Shown piece after piece: positions 57,084-64,000 of a stretch of 64,000 nt of DNA (the first letter of the stretch is position 1; every line of letters begins with the position of its first letter). Location: assembly GCA_050249415.1 (NCBI GenBank), contig JBFWQO010000007.1, positions 124,001 through 188,000 of the forward strand, given 5' to 3'. A program made the position numbers and the translations under genes. The stretch comes from CADEFQ01 sp050249415. GTDB taxonomy: Bacteria > Pseudomonadota > Gammaproteobacteria > Steroidobacterales > Steroidobacteraceae. Below the pieces are notes generated by a model, which worked only from the letters and a program-made list of their open reading frames with translations, was not told the origin of the DNA and ran no database searches.

Positions 57084-57275
57084 AGGCGCCACCCGCCTGT
57101 GCCGGTGCCGGCCGTTGCTCTCGACCGGAGCAACAGGTGGGGCGCGGTGCGGCAGGTAAGGCTTTCCGAGCGAACGGACATGCACAATGCTGCCGGCAAA
57201 CCAGATGCCCCATGGGTGTACCAATTAGGGTCGAGGGTAACCCGGCCGACTGTCGAACACCGCAGGTGGCGCCGG
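57084..57275 (-). ncRNA. ssrS: 6S RNA (ssrS)
   Basis: Regulatory RNA that mimics an open promoter and binds sigma70-RNA polymerase in stationary phase. Evidence is structural and syntenic. In the gap between zapA and ygfA the minus strand has a terminal stem (57273-57266 with 57085-57092, GGCGCCAC/GTGGCGCC) enclosing about 190 nt. 5-prime CTGCGGTGTTCGACAGTC and 3-prime CTCGGAAAGCCTTACCTGC resemble conserved 6S segments. Ends are estimated to within about 10 nt. Confidence 0.85.
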
Positions 57276-57310
57276 AGACACTCTACACGAGCCGCACCGG
57301 CCGCACGACC

Positions 57311-57628
57311 TCAAAGTTCGAGTTGCTGGCCCTCGGCGAGGGCCGATTCGACCCGCTCGCGCAGCGCGCGCACGCGCCCGCCGAAATCCTGGTCCAGCTT
57401 CTGCCCCTGGTTGCGCACCCGCAGCAACTCGTTGGCGAGATTGAGCGCCGCCATCACCGCGATGCGATCGAGCCCGACCACCTTGCCGCTGTCGCGGATC
57501 TCGCGCATCTTCGTGTTGAGGTACTCGGCGGAGTCGAGCAGGTCGGAGCGCTCGTCGTAAGGGCAGGCCACGAAGTATTCCTTCTCGAGGATCCGCACGC
57601 TGATGCGTGCGACTTCGCGTTCGCTCAT
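57311..57628 (-). CDS. zapA: Cell division protein ZapA
   Basis: Z-ring-associated protein that cross-links FtsZ. 105 residues. VARISVRILEKEYFVACP at the start, LLDSAEYLNTKMREIR, LDRIAVMAALNLANELLRVR, then a C-terminal coiled coil. Overlaps its upstream partner by ATGA; 6S RNA follows. Confidence 0.95.
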   Translation of the reverse strand: MSEREVARISVRILEKEYFVACPYDERSDLLDSAEYLNTKMREIRDSGKVVGLDRIAVMAALNLANELLRVRNQGQKLDQDFGGRVRALRERVESALAEGQQLEL

Positions 57629-57855
57629 GCGCCGTGCTCCAGGGTCTTCAGCCGTCCGATCATCGCCTCGACGCGGGTGCGCACCTGCTCGTTTTTCTGC
57701 ACGAGTGCGGCGCGCTCGGTCGCGAGCAGGTCCTGTCGCTGGCGCAGCGCGCGGTTCTCCTCGCGCAGCCGGCCCACGATCGCGACGAGTTCGTCCACCC
57801 GTTTCTCGAGCCGCCGCAGTTCCGTATCGACCGGGGGCTTCGTGTTTTCGCTCAT
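57625..57855 (-). CDS. ZapB/SlyX-like coiled-coil protein (TIGR02449 type)
   Basis: 76 residues, nearly all one coiled coil: LRRLEKRVDELVAIVGRLREEN, ALRQRQDLLATERAAL, QVRTRVEAMIGRLKTLEHGA. Proteins of this type always lie upstream of zapA in gammaproteobacteria and are thought to assist division; the exact role is unknown. ATG 57855 (MSENTKPP). Confidence 0.88.
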   Translation of the reverse strand: MSENTKPPVDTELRRLEKRVDELVAIVGRLREENRALRQRQDLLATERAALVQKNEQVRTRVEAMIGRLKTLEHGA

Positions 57856-57921
57856 GGATCGACTATGAACTGCACCGCCCGGCGGGTCAATCGCACCGGC
57901 GGCTTGAGGCATAATGCGCGC

Positions 57922-58479
57922 ATGATCGCGGCCAGCTATGCGGAGTTGCAGCGCATCCTCGGGGATGCGCAGGGGCTCACCGATGCGGCCGAGGCCCACG
58001 GTACCCTCGCGGGGGCCCTGTGCGCCGCCGGCAGTTATCGACTCGACGACTGGCTCGGCGAGATCCTTCCCGACGCTCGTGTCGACACGATGACCCGCGA
58101 ATCCTGCCGTGCCTATTTCGATGCGACGTCGCAGTCGCTCGGCGGCGCCGAAATGTCATTCGAAGTCCTGCTGCCGGGCGATGAACAGCCGATCGACGAG
58201 CGCGCCACCGCACTCGGGCAATGGTGCCAGGGCTTCCTGTACGGGCTCGGCACGAGCGCGATCGACGACGTGACCCGCCTCCCCGGCGAGGTGGGCGAAC
58301 TCGTCCGCGACCTGTCGGAGATCACCCGCATCGGTGTCGACGGCAGCGAGTCGCTCGAAACGAACGAGAGCGCCTACGCCGAGCTCGTCGAGTTCGTGCG
58401 GGTCGGCGTGCAGCTGCTGTTCGAGGAGCTGGCGCCGTACCGGGTGGTGCCGCCGGCGGTCACCGAATCCCTGCATTGA
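57922..58479 (+). CDS. ygfB: UPF0149 family protein YgfB
   Basis: All-helical UPF0149 protein, 185 residues. In Pseudomonas YgfB affects beta-lactam resistance by dampening AmpDh3 expression through AlpA; whether that holds here is unknown. Seen: EAHGTLAGALCAAG, CQGFLYGLG, EVGELVRDLSEIT, and YAELVEFVRVGVQLLFEEL. First gene of the ygfB-pepP-ubiH-ubiI cluster. Confidence 0.93.
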   Translation: MIAASYAELQRILGDAQGLTDAAEAHGTLAGALCAAGSYRLDDWLGEILPDARVDTMTRESCRAYFDATSQSLGGAEMSFEVLLPGDEQPIDERATALGQWCQGFLYGLGTSAIDDVTRLPGEVGELVRDLSEITRIGVDGSESLETNESAYAELVEFVRVGVQLLFEELAPYRVVPPAVTESLH

Positions 58480-58492
58480 CGTCCAGGACCGC

Positions 58493-59818
58493 ATGCCCCG
58501 GTTGAAAGCCATCCCCCGCGCGGAATTCACGCGCCGCCGCCGCCAGCTGATGCGCCAGATGGGACGCGAATCGATCGCGATCGTGCCTGCCGCGCCCGTG
58601 CGCCTGCGCAACAACGATGTCGAGTACGCCTACCGCCAGGACAGCGATTTTCATTACCTGACCGGGTTCGGCGAGCCGGAGGCGGTTGCGGTCCTCGTCC
58701 CGGGCCGGGCGCAGGCGGAGTACGTCCTGTTCGTTCGGGACCGGGACCCCACGCGCGAAACCTGGGACGGTCACCGTGCGGGGCCCGCCGGCGCGACGCG
58801 CGATTTCGACGCCGACGACGCGTTTCCGATCGGCGACATCGACGAGATCCTGCCGGGACTCCTCGAGAATCGCGAGAAGGTGTACTACGCGATGGGCGTG
58901 CGCCCCGACTTCGACCAGCGCGTGGTCGGCTGGGTGAACGGCTTGCGGGCGCAGGCGAAGCACGGCCGCCATCCGCCGCAGGAAATCGTCGCGCTCGACC
59001 ATGTGCTGCACGACATGCGACTCTTCAAGAGCCGTGCCGAACTCGACATGATGCGCGAGGCGGCGCGCATCGGGGCGGGAGCGCACGTGCGCGCGATGCG
59101 CGCCTGCGCGCCGGGGCGCCACGAGTACGAACTGGCGGCCGAGATTGCGCACGAATTCCGCCGCCACAATGCCGAGCATTCCTACCTGCCGATCGTCGGC
59201 GGGGGCGACAATGCCTGCATCCTGCACTACCGCGAGAACGAGGCGGCGCTGCGCGCCGGCGAGCTGGTGTTGATCGACGCGGGCTGCGAGTACCAGAGCT
59301 ACGCTTCCGACATTACGCGCACCTTCCCGGTGAGCGGTCGATACACGCGGGAGCAGCGGGCCGTCTACGACGTCGTGCTCGAGGCCAATCTCGCCGCGAT
59401 CGCGAAAGTGCGTCCGGGCAATCACTGGAACGAGCCGCACGATGCGGCGGTGCGCGTGATCACGCAGGGGCTCGTGCGTCTCGGGCTGCTGAAAGGCCGG
59501 GTGCCGACGCTCGAGAAGACGCAGGCCTACAAGCGCTATTTCATGCACCGCACGGGCCACTGGCTCGGCATGGACGTGCACGACGTCGGCGATTACAAGA
59601 TCGGCGACGAGTGGCGCGTGCTCGAGCCCGGCATGGTGTTGACGATCGAACCGGGCATCTACCTGCCCCCGAACGCGCGCGGCGTGCCGAAGCGGCTGCG
59701 GGGCATCGGGGTGCGCATCGAGGACGACGTGGTCGTGACGAGAAGCGGCTGCGAGGTGCTTACCGACGGCGTGCCGAAGCGTGCCGCGGAGATCGAAGCG
59801 CTGATGGAGGCGGCGTGA
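58493..59818 (+). CDS. pepP: Xaa-Pro aminopeptidase PepP
   Basis: Di-manganese M24B peptidase removing residues N-terminal to proline. 441 residues. N-terminal AMP_N domain (RRRQLMRQMGRESIAIVPAAP, YRQDSDFHYLTGF), pita-bread domain with metal ligands DAG (LVLIDAGCEYQSYASDIT), HRTGHWLGMDVHDVG, TIEPGIYLP and GVRIEDDVVV. ATG 58493, 13 nt after ygfB. Confidence 0.97.
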   Translation: MPRLKAIPRAEFTRRRRQLMRQMGRESIAIVPAAPVRLRNNDVEYAYRQDSDFHYLTGFGEPEAVAVLVPGRAQAEYVLFVRDRDPTRETWDGHRAGPAGATRDFDADDAFPIGDIDEILPGLLENREKVYYAMGVRPDFDQRVVGWVNGLRAQAKHGRHPPQEIVALDHVLHDMRLFKSRAELDMMREAARIGAGAHVRAMRACAPGRHEYELAAEIAHEFRRHNAEHSYLPIVGGGDNACILHYRENEAALRAGELVLIDAGCEYQSYASDITRTFPVSGRYTREQRAVYDVVLEANLAAIAKVRPGNHWNEPHDAAVRVITQGLVRLGLLKGRVPTLEKTQAYKRYFMHRTGHWLGMDVHDVGDYKIGDEWRVLEPGMVLTIEPGIYLPPNARGVPKRLRGIGVRIEDDVVVTRSGCEVLTDGVPKRAAEIEALMEAA

Positions 59819-61071
59819 CCGCTCCGGTGAGGGTCGATGTCGCGATCGTCGGCGGCGGCATGGTGGGCGCGAGCCTCGCCGTCGCACTGCGCGCTACCGG
59901 CATCGAGGTGGCGCTGGTCGAGGGCTTCGCGCCGGACGCCGCGGCGCAGCCGAGCTTCGATGAGCGCACGACCGCCATCGGCAACGGCAGCCGCGCCGTG
60001 TTCGAGGGCCTCGGCGTGTGGCCCGCGATGGCGGCGGACAGCGGCGTGATCCGCGCGATCCATGTGTCCGACGCCGGCCGGTTCGGCTTCGCGCGCCTCG
60101 TCGCAGCCGAACTCGGGCTCGAGGCTTTCGGGTACGTGCTGCCGAACCGCGTCATCGGGCGCGCGCTGTGGGCCGCGCTCGAATCGGCACCGCACCTCAC
60201 CCCCTTCGTGCCGGCCAGACCGATCGACGTCGCGGTGTCGCGTGAGGGCGCGGTACTCGACGTCGAGCGCGACGGCGGCGCTCGCACGCGCGTCCATGCC
60301 GCGCTGCTCATCGCGGCCGACGGGGCCCAGTCGATGTTGCGCACCGCGCTCGGCCTGCCCTCGCACGTCGAGGATTACCGGCAGGTCGCGGTGGTCGCCA
60401 ATGTCGCGGCCGACCGGCGCCATGACGGCACCGCGTACGAACGCTTCACCACGGTCGGCCCGCTCGCGCTGCTGCCGCTCGCCGACGGCAGCTATACGGT
60501 CGTATGGGCCCTCGCGCCCGCAGCCGCCGGGCGCGCCCGGGCGCTGCCGGCTGCGGAATTCCTCACCGAACTGCAGCAGCGCTTCGGCTGGCGGGCGGGG
60601 CGCTTCGTCCGCCTCGGCGCACGCGCGGCCTATCCGCTCGCGCTGACGCGCAGCGATGCGACGCACGGCGAGCGGCTCGTCCTGATCGGCAATGCCGCAC
60701 AGGCGTTGCACCCGGTGGCGGGACAGGGCTTCAACCTCGGGTTACGCGATGCGGCGACGCTGGCGGAGGAGCTCGCGGCAGCGCACGTGCGTGGTGAGGA
60801 CCTCGGCAGCGATGCGGTCCTCGCGCGCTTCGCCGCGGCCCGCAGCGCGGACCGGCGGGGCGTCACACGTTTCACCGACGGTCTCGTGAAGCTCTTCACC
60901 GACGATCGCGCGGGCGTCGGGATCGCGCGCGATCTCGGCCTGCTGCTGTTCGATCTCGCGCCGCCGGCCAAGCAGGTGATGTCGCGCGTCAGCTGGGGGT
61001 TTGCCGGGCGGCTGCCGCGCCTCGCGCGCGGCCTCGGACTCGCGGGCCGCGAGGAGTCGCGCGGACCGTGA
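59815..61071 (+). CDS. ubiH: UbiH-type FAD hydroxylase (2-octaprenyl-6-methoxyphenol hydroxylase)
   Basis: Flavin monooxygenase of ubiquinone ring hydroxylation. 418 residues; GTG 59815 overlaps the pepP stop. Dinucleotide fold VAIVGGGMVGASLAVAL, the DG motif LLIAADGAQSMLR, and the GD-type motif LVLIGNAAQALHPVAGQGFNLGLRD (N in place of D, as seen in some UbiH). Assignment as UbiH rests on the pepP-ubiH-ubiI order. Confidence 0.92.
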   Translation: MTAPVRVDVAIVGGGMVGASLAVALRATGIEVALVEGFAPDAAAQPSFDERTTAIGNGSRAVFEGLGVWPAMAADSGVIRAIHVSDAGRFGFARLVAAELGLEAFGYVLPNRVIGRALWAALESAPHLTPFVPARPIDVAVSREGAVLDVERDGGARTRVHAALLIAADGAQSMLRTALGLPSHVEDYRQVAVVANVAADRRHDGTAYERFTTVGPLALLPLADGSYTVVWALAPAAAGRARALPAAEFLTELQQRFGWRAGRFVRLGARAAYPLALTRSDATHGERLVLIGNAAQALHPVAGQGFNLGLRDAATLAEELAAAHVRGEDLGSDAVLARFAAARSADRRGVTRFTDGLVKLFTDDRAGVGIARDLGLLLFDLAPPAKQVMSRVSWGFAGRLPRLARGLGLAGREESRGP

Positions 61072-62297
61072 CGCCGGATTACGACCTTGCTGTCGTCGGA
61101 GGCGGGGCCGTGGGCGCCGCGTTCGCCGCGCTCGCCGTGCGCGAGGCGGGCTATCCGGCGGCGCGCGTGGTCGTGATCGAACGCGAGCGCCCGGCGCCGT
61201 GGGTGCCGGGTGATGCGTACGATCTGCGGGTCGTGGCGCTGTCGCGCGCGAGCACGCGGATCCTCGCGGCGGCGGGGGCGTGGGAGGGAATCGTCGCCGC
61301 GCGCGTCAGCCCTTATGAGCGCATGCGCGTGTGGCACGAGTCGGTGGCCTTCGACAGCGGCGGCGCGCTCGTCTTCGATGCCGCGGAACTCGGCGAGCCG
61401 AACCTCGGTTTCATCGTGGAGAGCCGGCTCATCCAGTCGGCGCTGCTCGCCTCGCTCGAGGCGAGCGGGGTCGCGATCCTGCCCGGCGCGCTCGCAGCGC
61501 TGTCGCTCGCCCCGGAGCTCGCGGCGGTCGATATCGGCGGCCGGCGCATCACGGCGCGCCTCGTCGTCGGTGCCGACGGCGGGCGTTCGCGCGTGCGCGA
61601 GCTCGCCGGGCTCGCCGTGAGTTCGCGCGATTTCGAACAACAGGCGATCGTCGCGAACGTGGCGACGGCGCGGGCGCACGAGGCCACCGCATGGCAGCGT
61701 TTCCTCGGCTACGGCACGCTCGCTTTTCTGCCGCTCGCGAACGGCCAGTGCTCGATCGTCTGGTCGGTCGGCAACGAGCGCGCGGCGGCGCTGCGCACGC
61801 TCGATGTGCCGGCGTTCGAGCGCGAGTTGACGCAGGCGCTGGACGGAGCGCTCGGCGAGGTGCGGCTCGCGAGTTCGAGGGTGGCGATCCCGCTCGTGGC
61901 GACGCGCGCGCAGCACTACGTGCGAGAGCGCTGTGCGCTGATCGGCGATGCGGCCCACACCGTGCACCCGCTGGCGGGCCAGGGTGTCAATCTCGGCTTC
62001 CTGGATGCGGCAACCCTCGCCGAAGAACTCGCTGCCGCGCGAGCCGAGGGCGAGGACCCGGGTGCGCTGCGTGCCCTGCGCCGCTACGAGCGCCGCCGTC
62101 GCCCGGAGAATGAGTGGATGTCACGCGCGATGGGTGGCTTCAACGACTGGCTCGCGCTCGGGCATGGACCCATGGCCGGGGTCGCGCGTCGCGGGCTCGG
62201 GATCGTGAATCGCATGGGGCCGGTCAAGCGTCTCTTCGCGATGCGCGCCCTCGGCATCGCCGGCGAGCGGCCTGCGGCGGCGCGTGGCCTCAGGTGA
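61068..62297 (+). CDS. ubiI: UbiI/VisC-type FAD hydroxylase
   Basis: Second ubiquinone-pathway hydroxylase, 409 residues; GTG 61068 overlaps ubiH. LAVVGGGAVGAAFAALAV, RVVALSRASTRILAAAGAW, LVVGADGGRSRVRELAG, CALIGDAAHTVHPLAGQGVNLGFLD. UbiI hydroxylates C5; Coq7 (52405) would do the C6 step. The end overlaps the convergent phhB by 8 nt. Confidence 0.92.
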   Translation: MTPDYDLAVVGGGAVGAAFAALAVREAGYPAARVVVIERERPAPWVPGDAYDLRVVALSRASTRILAAAGAWEGIVAARVSPYERMRVWHESVAFDSGGALVFDAAELGEPNLGFIVESRLIQSALLASLEASGVAILPGALAALSLAPELAAVDIGGRRITARLVVGADGGRSRVRELAGLAVSSRDFEQQAIVANVATARAHEATAWQRFLGYGTLAFLPLANGQCSIVWSVGNERAAALRTLDVPAFERELTQALDGALGEVRLASSRVAIPLVATRAQHYVRERCALIGDAAHTVHPLAGQGVNLGFLDAATLAEELAAARAEGEDPGALRALRRYERRRRPENEWMSRAMGGFNDWLALGHGPMAGVARRGLGIVNRMGPVKRLFAMRALGIAGERPAAARGLR

Positions 62298-62637
62298 GGG
62301 CGATGCGGTCGATCTTCGCCGCGCAGATGAAGTCGTTCTCCGACAGCCCCGCGATCGCGTGGGTCGTGAAAGCGACGCGGCAATAGTTGTAGCCGACCTC
62401 GAGATCGGGGTGGTGATCCTCGATGTTGGCGATGTGCGCGAGCGCGTTGACGAAGCTCATCGTGCGATGGAAATCGCGGAACGCGAAGGCGCGGCGGATC
62501 GATTTCGCGTCGGGCGCGAGCTGCCAGTCCGCGTGCAGGCCCGATTGCAGTCGCTCGGCTTCCGCGCGCGCGAGCGGCGCGACGCCGCCCTCGCAGGGCA
62601 CGCACTTGCGACCTGCGAGATCCGCGGTAGCGCTCAT
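62290..62637 (-). CDS. phhB: Pterin-4a-carbinolamine dehydratase
   Basis: Dehydrates 4a-hydroxytetrahydropterin, recycling pterin cofactor. 115 residues; CVPCEGGVAPLARAEAERL, FRDFHRTMSFVNALAHIANIEDHHPDLEV (adjoining blocks, with the active His pair) and VAFTTHAIAGLSENDFICAAKID. Coupled to ispG by ATGA although the pathways are unrelated; no phenylalanine hydroxylase is in the window. Confidence 0.95.
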   Translation of the reverse strand: MSATADLAGRKCVPCEGGVAPLARAEAERLQSGLHADWQLAPDAKSIRRAFAFRDFHRTMSFVNALAHIANIEDHHPDLEVGYNYCRVAFTTHAIAGLSENDFICAAKIDRIALT

Positions 62638-63863
62638 GCCGCGCTCCGGCGCGCAAAGCGGCGCTCCACGTAGCGCTCGACGAGTTCCTGGAATTCCTCC
62701 GCGATCCGCTCGCCTTTCAAAGTGACGGTCTTCTCGCCGTCCTCATACACGGGCGCGACCGGCCGCTCGCCGGTGCCCGGCAGGCTGATGCCGATGCTCG
62801 CGTGCTTGCTCTCGCCGGGACCGTTCACGACACAGCCCATCACGGCGACCGTCATGTCCTCGACGCCCTCGTAGTGCTGCTGCCATTCGGGCATGCGGCG
62901 GCGGATGTGCGCCTCGATCGATTGCGCGAGCTGCTGGAAGTAGGTGCTGGTCGTGCGCCCGCAGCCCGGACAGGCGACGACCATCGGCATGAATGCGCGC
63001 AGGCCGAGCGACTGCAGGATTTCCTGCGCGACGATCACTTCGCGCGTGCGATCGCCCCCGGGCTCGGGCGTGAGCGAGATGCGTATCGTGTCGCCGATGC
63101 CCTCCTGCAGCAGCACCGCCAGCGCGGCGGTCGAGGCGACGATGCCCTTCGATCCCATACCCGCTTCGGTGAGCCCGAGGTGCAGCGGATAGCGGCAGCG
63201 CGCGGCCATGTCGCGGTACACCGCGATCAGGTCCTGCACACCACTCACCTTGGCCGACAGCACGATCCGCTCGGCAGGCAGCCCGAGTTCGCGCGCGCGC
63301 TCGGCACTCGCCACCGCCGAAGTGACGATCGCGTCGCGCATCACGTCCTGCGCGGAGCGCGGCGCCTGCGCGCGCGAATTCTCGTCCATCAGCCGTGTCA
63401 GCAGGTCCTGGTCGAGGCTGCCCCAGTTCACGCCGATCCGGACGGGCCTGCCGTATCGACAGGCGACTTCGATCATCTCCGCGAACTGCGGGTCGCGCTT
63501 GCTGCCGCGGCCGACGTTGCCCGGATTGATGCGGTACTTGGCGAGCGCCTCGGCGCACGCCGGGTGCTCGCGCAGCAGCTTGTGGCCGTTGAAGTGGAAG
63601 TCGCCGATCAGCGGCACCGCGACGCCCATCTGGTCGAGCCGCGCACGCACGCGCGGCACGGCCGCCGCGGCCGCGTCGGAATTGACCGTGATGCGCACGA
63701 GTTCGGACCCCGCCCGGGCGAGCGCCCTGACCTGCTGCGCCGTGGCCTCGGCATCGGCCGTATCGGTATTGGTCATCGACTGCACGACGATCGGGCGCTC
63801 GCCGCCGATCACGACGGGGCCGACACGGACGGGCAGGGTGGGGCGACGGGGGTGGGCAGACAT
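62634..63863 (-). CDS. ispG: IspG, 4-hydroxy-3-methylbut-2-enyl-diphosphate synthase
   Basis: [4Fe-4S] reductase of the MEP isoprenoid pathway. 409 residues. VVQSMTNTDTADAEATAQQV at the start, LIGDFHFNGHKLLREHP, YRINPGNVGRG, cluster Cys in ACPGCGRTT and MGCVVNGPGESKHASIG. ATG 63863 (MSAHPRRP) is chosen over the longer frame to 63899 because the shorter form matches the family. Confidence 0.97.
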   Translation of the reverse strand: MSAHPRRPTLPVRVGPVVIGGERPIVVQSMTNTDTADAEATAQQVRALARAGSELVRITVNSDAAAAAVPRVRARLDQMGVAVPLIGDFHFNGHKLLREHPACAEALAKYRINPGNVGRGSKRDPQFAEMIEVACRYGRPVRIGVNWGSLDQDLLTRLMDENSRAQAPRSAQDVMRDAIVTSAVASAERARELGLPAERIVLSAKVSGVQDLIAVYRDMAARCRYPLHLGLTEAGMGSKGIVASTAALAVLLQEGIGDTIRISLTPEPGGDRTREVIVAQEILQSLGLRAFMPMVVACPGCGRTTSTYFQQLAQSIEAHIRRRMPEWQQHYEGVEDMTVAVMGCVVNGPGESKHASIGISLPGTGERPVAPVYEDGEKTVTLKGERIAEEFQELVERYVERRFARRSAA

Positions 63864-63890
63864 ATCGGTGATTCTAGTCCCTGCGCCGGC

Positions 63891-63899
63891 TGGTATCAT
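63891..63899 (+). promoter_or_regulatory. Extended -10 for the riboswitch transcript
   Basis: TGG-TATCAT at 63891-63899 fits an extended -10, about 30 nt before the aptamer. The -35 (TTCTAG region near 63872) is weak. Confidence 0.35.
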
Positions 63900-63929
63900 G
63901 TCGTCGCCCGCCGCTACGCAAGACTGACC

Positions 63930-64000
63930 GGAGAGATCCTTCGCCCGCGGGGCAAGGACGCCGAAGGCGCAAGTTCCGCCCGGAAACGCTCAGGCAAAAG
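63930..64000 (+). promoter_or_regulatory. Glycine riboswitch aptamer (cut by window edge)
   Basis: Cis-regulatory RNA sensing glycine, normally placed before gcvT or other glycine-cleavage genes. Consensus pieces appear in order: GGAGAGA at 63930-63936, CCGAAGGCGCAAG at 63961-63973, and GGAAACGCTCAGGCAAAAG at 63982-64000, the typical 3-prime end of the first aptamer. A second aptamer and the controlled gene would be to the right of the window. Confidence 0.9.

Noticed and set aside
57066..57224. N-terminal extension of ygfA
   Set aside because: The sequence is 6S RNA; the family length fits GTG 57065.
1..64000. CRISPR array, prophage, insertion sequence or integrase
   Set aside because: No direct-repeat/spacer pattern, no phage genes, no transposase or integrase reading frame seen anywhere in the window.

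Overview
The window is 64 kb of very G+C-rich DNA (about 70% by eye), almost fully coding, with long runs of genes that overlap by ATGA or GTGA. Gene content and order point to a gammaproteobacterium: miaB-ybeZ-ybeY-corC-lnt, leuS-lptE-holA-nadD-rsfS-rlmH-maf-rng, tldD/darP/pmbA, a Vfr/CRP-type regulator, coq7, rplM-rpsI, zapA-6S RNA-ygfA, ygfB-pepP-ubiH-ubiI and ispG. The G+C content, the Vfr-like regulator and Coq7 fit a Xanthomonadales, Steroidobacterales or Nevskiales-like lineage, but this is inference; no rRNA is present to settle it.

Layout. 1-1452: 5-prime part of uvrA, reading out of the window. 1588-13173: an accessory block of secreted DUF11-type repeat proteins. Three genes lie on the minus strand, ending in a protein of about 1,713 residues with a predicted C-terminal beta barrel. 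A divergent 990-residue DUF11 protein, a polytopic membrane protein and a GreA-like protein lie on the plus strand. 13170-17145: DUF2891, DUF924, a DsbA-NhaA fusion and a VOC protein. uvrA and ssb are usually neighbours, so 1.6-17.2 kb looks like an insertion between them. 17246-24584: ssb, miaB, ybeZ, ybeY, corC, lnt and an HtrA-type protease. 24697-26607: a secreted CocE/NonD hydrolase. 26649-39802: the leuS-to-tldD superoperon, interrupted after lptE by four accessory genes. 39802-45199: small unknown genes, a GspA/ExeA-type ATPase with an FHA domain, purK, purE, darP and divergent pmbA. 45287-52321: an unknown exported protein, YihY, purC, DjlA-like, rpe, a GGDEF protein and a Vfr/CRP homologue. 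52405-64000: coq7, rplM-rpsI, tRNA-Gln, rpiA, a 16-residue Lys/Ala peptide gene, EVE protein, ygfA, 6S RNA, zapA, ygfB-pepP-ubiH-ubiI, phhB-ispG and, at the right edge, the start of a glycine riboswitch.

Functional themes. Housekeeping genes cover ribosome and translation (leuS, rsfS, rlmH, rplM, rpsI, ybeY, miaB), the envelope (lnt, lptE, HtrA), purines (purC, purE, purK), ubiquinone (coq7, ubiH, ubiI), isoprenoids (ispG), the pentose phosphate pathway (rpe, rpiA) and cell division (zapA and a coiled-coil partner). The best candidate for an undescribed system is the DUF11/beta-barrel cluster at 1.6-12.7 kb. Non-coding structure includes a dispersed 31-bp-arm palindrome (24595 and 39802) at boundaries of accessory islets, four short arrays of a GCGAACG-like heptamer at gene ends, and an 85-bp duplication of the 3-prime end of tRNA-Gln with its terminator.
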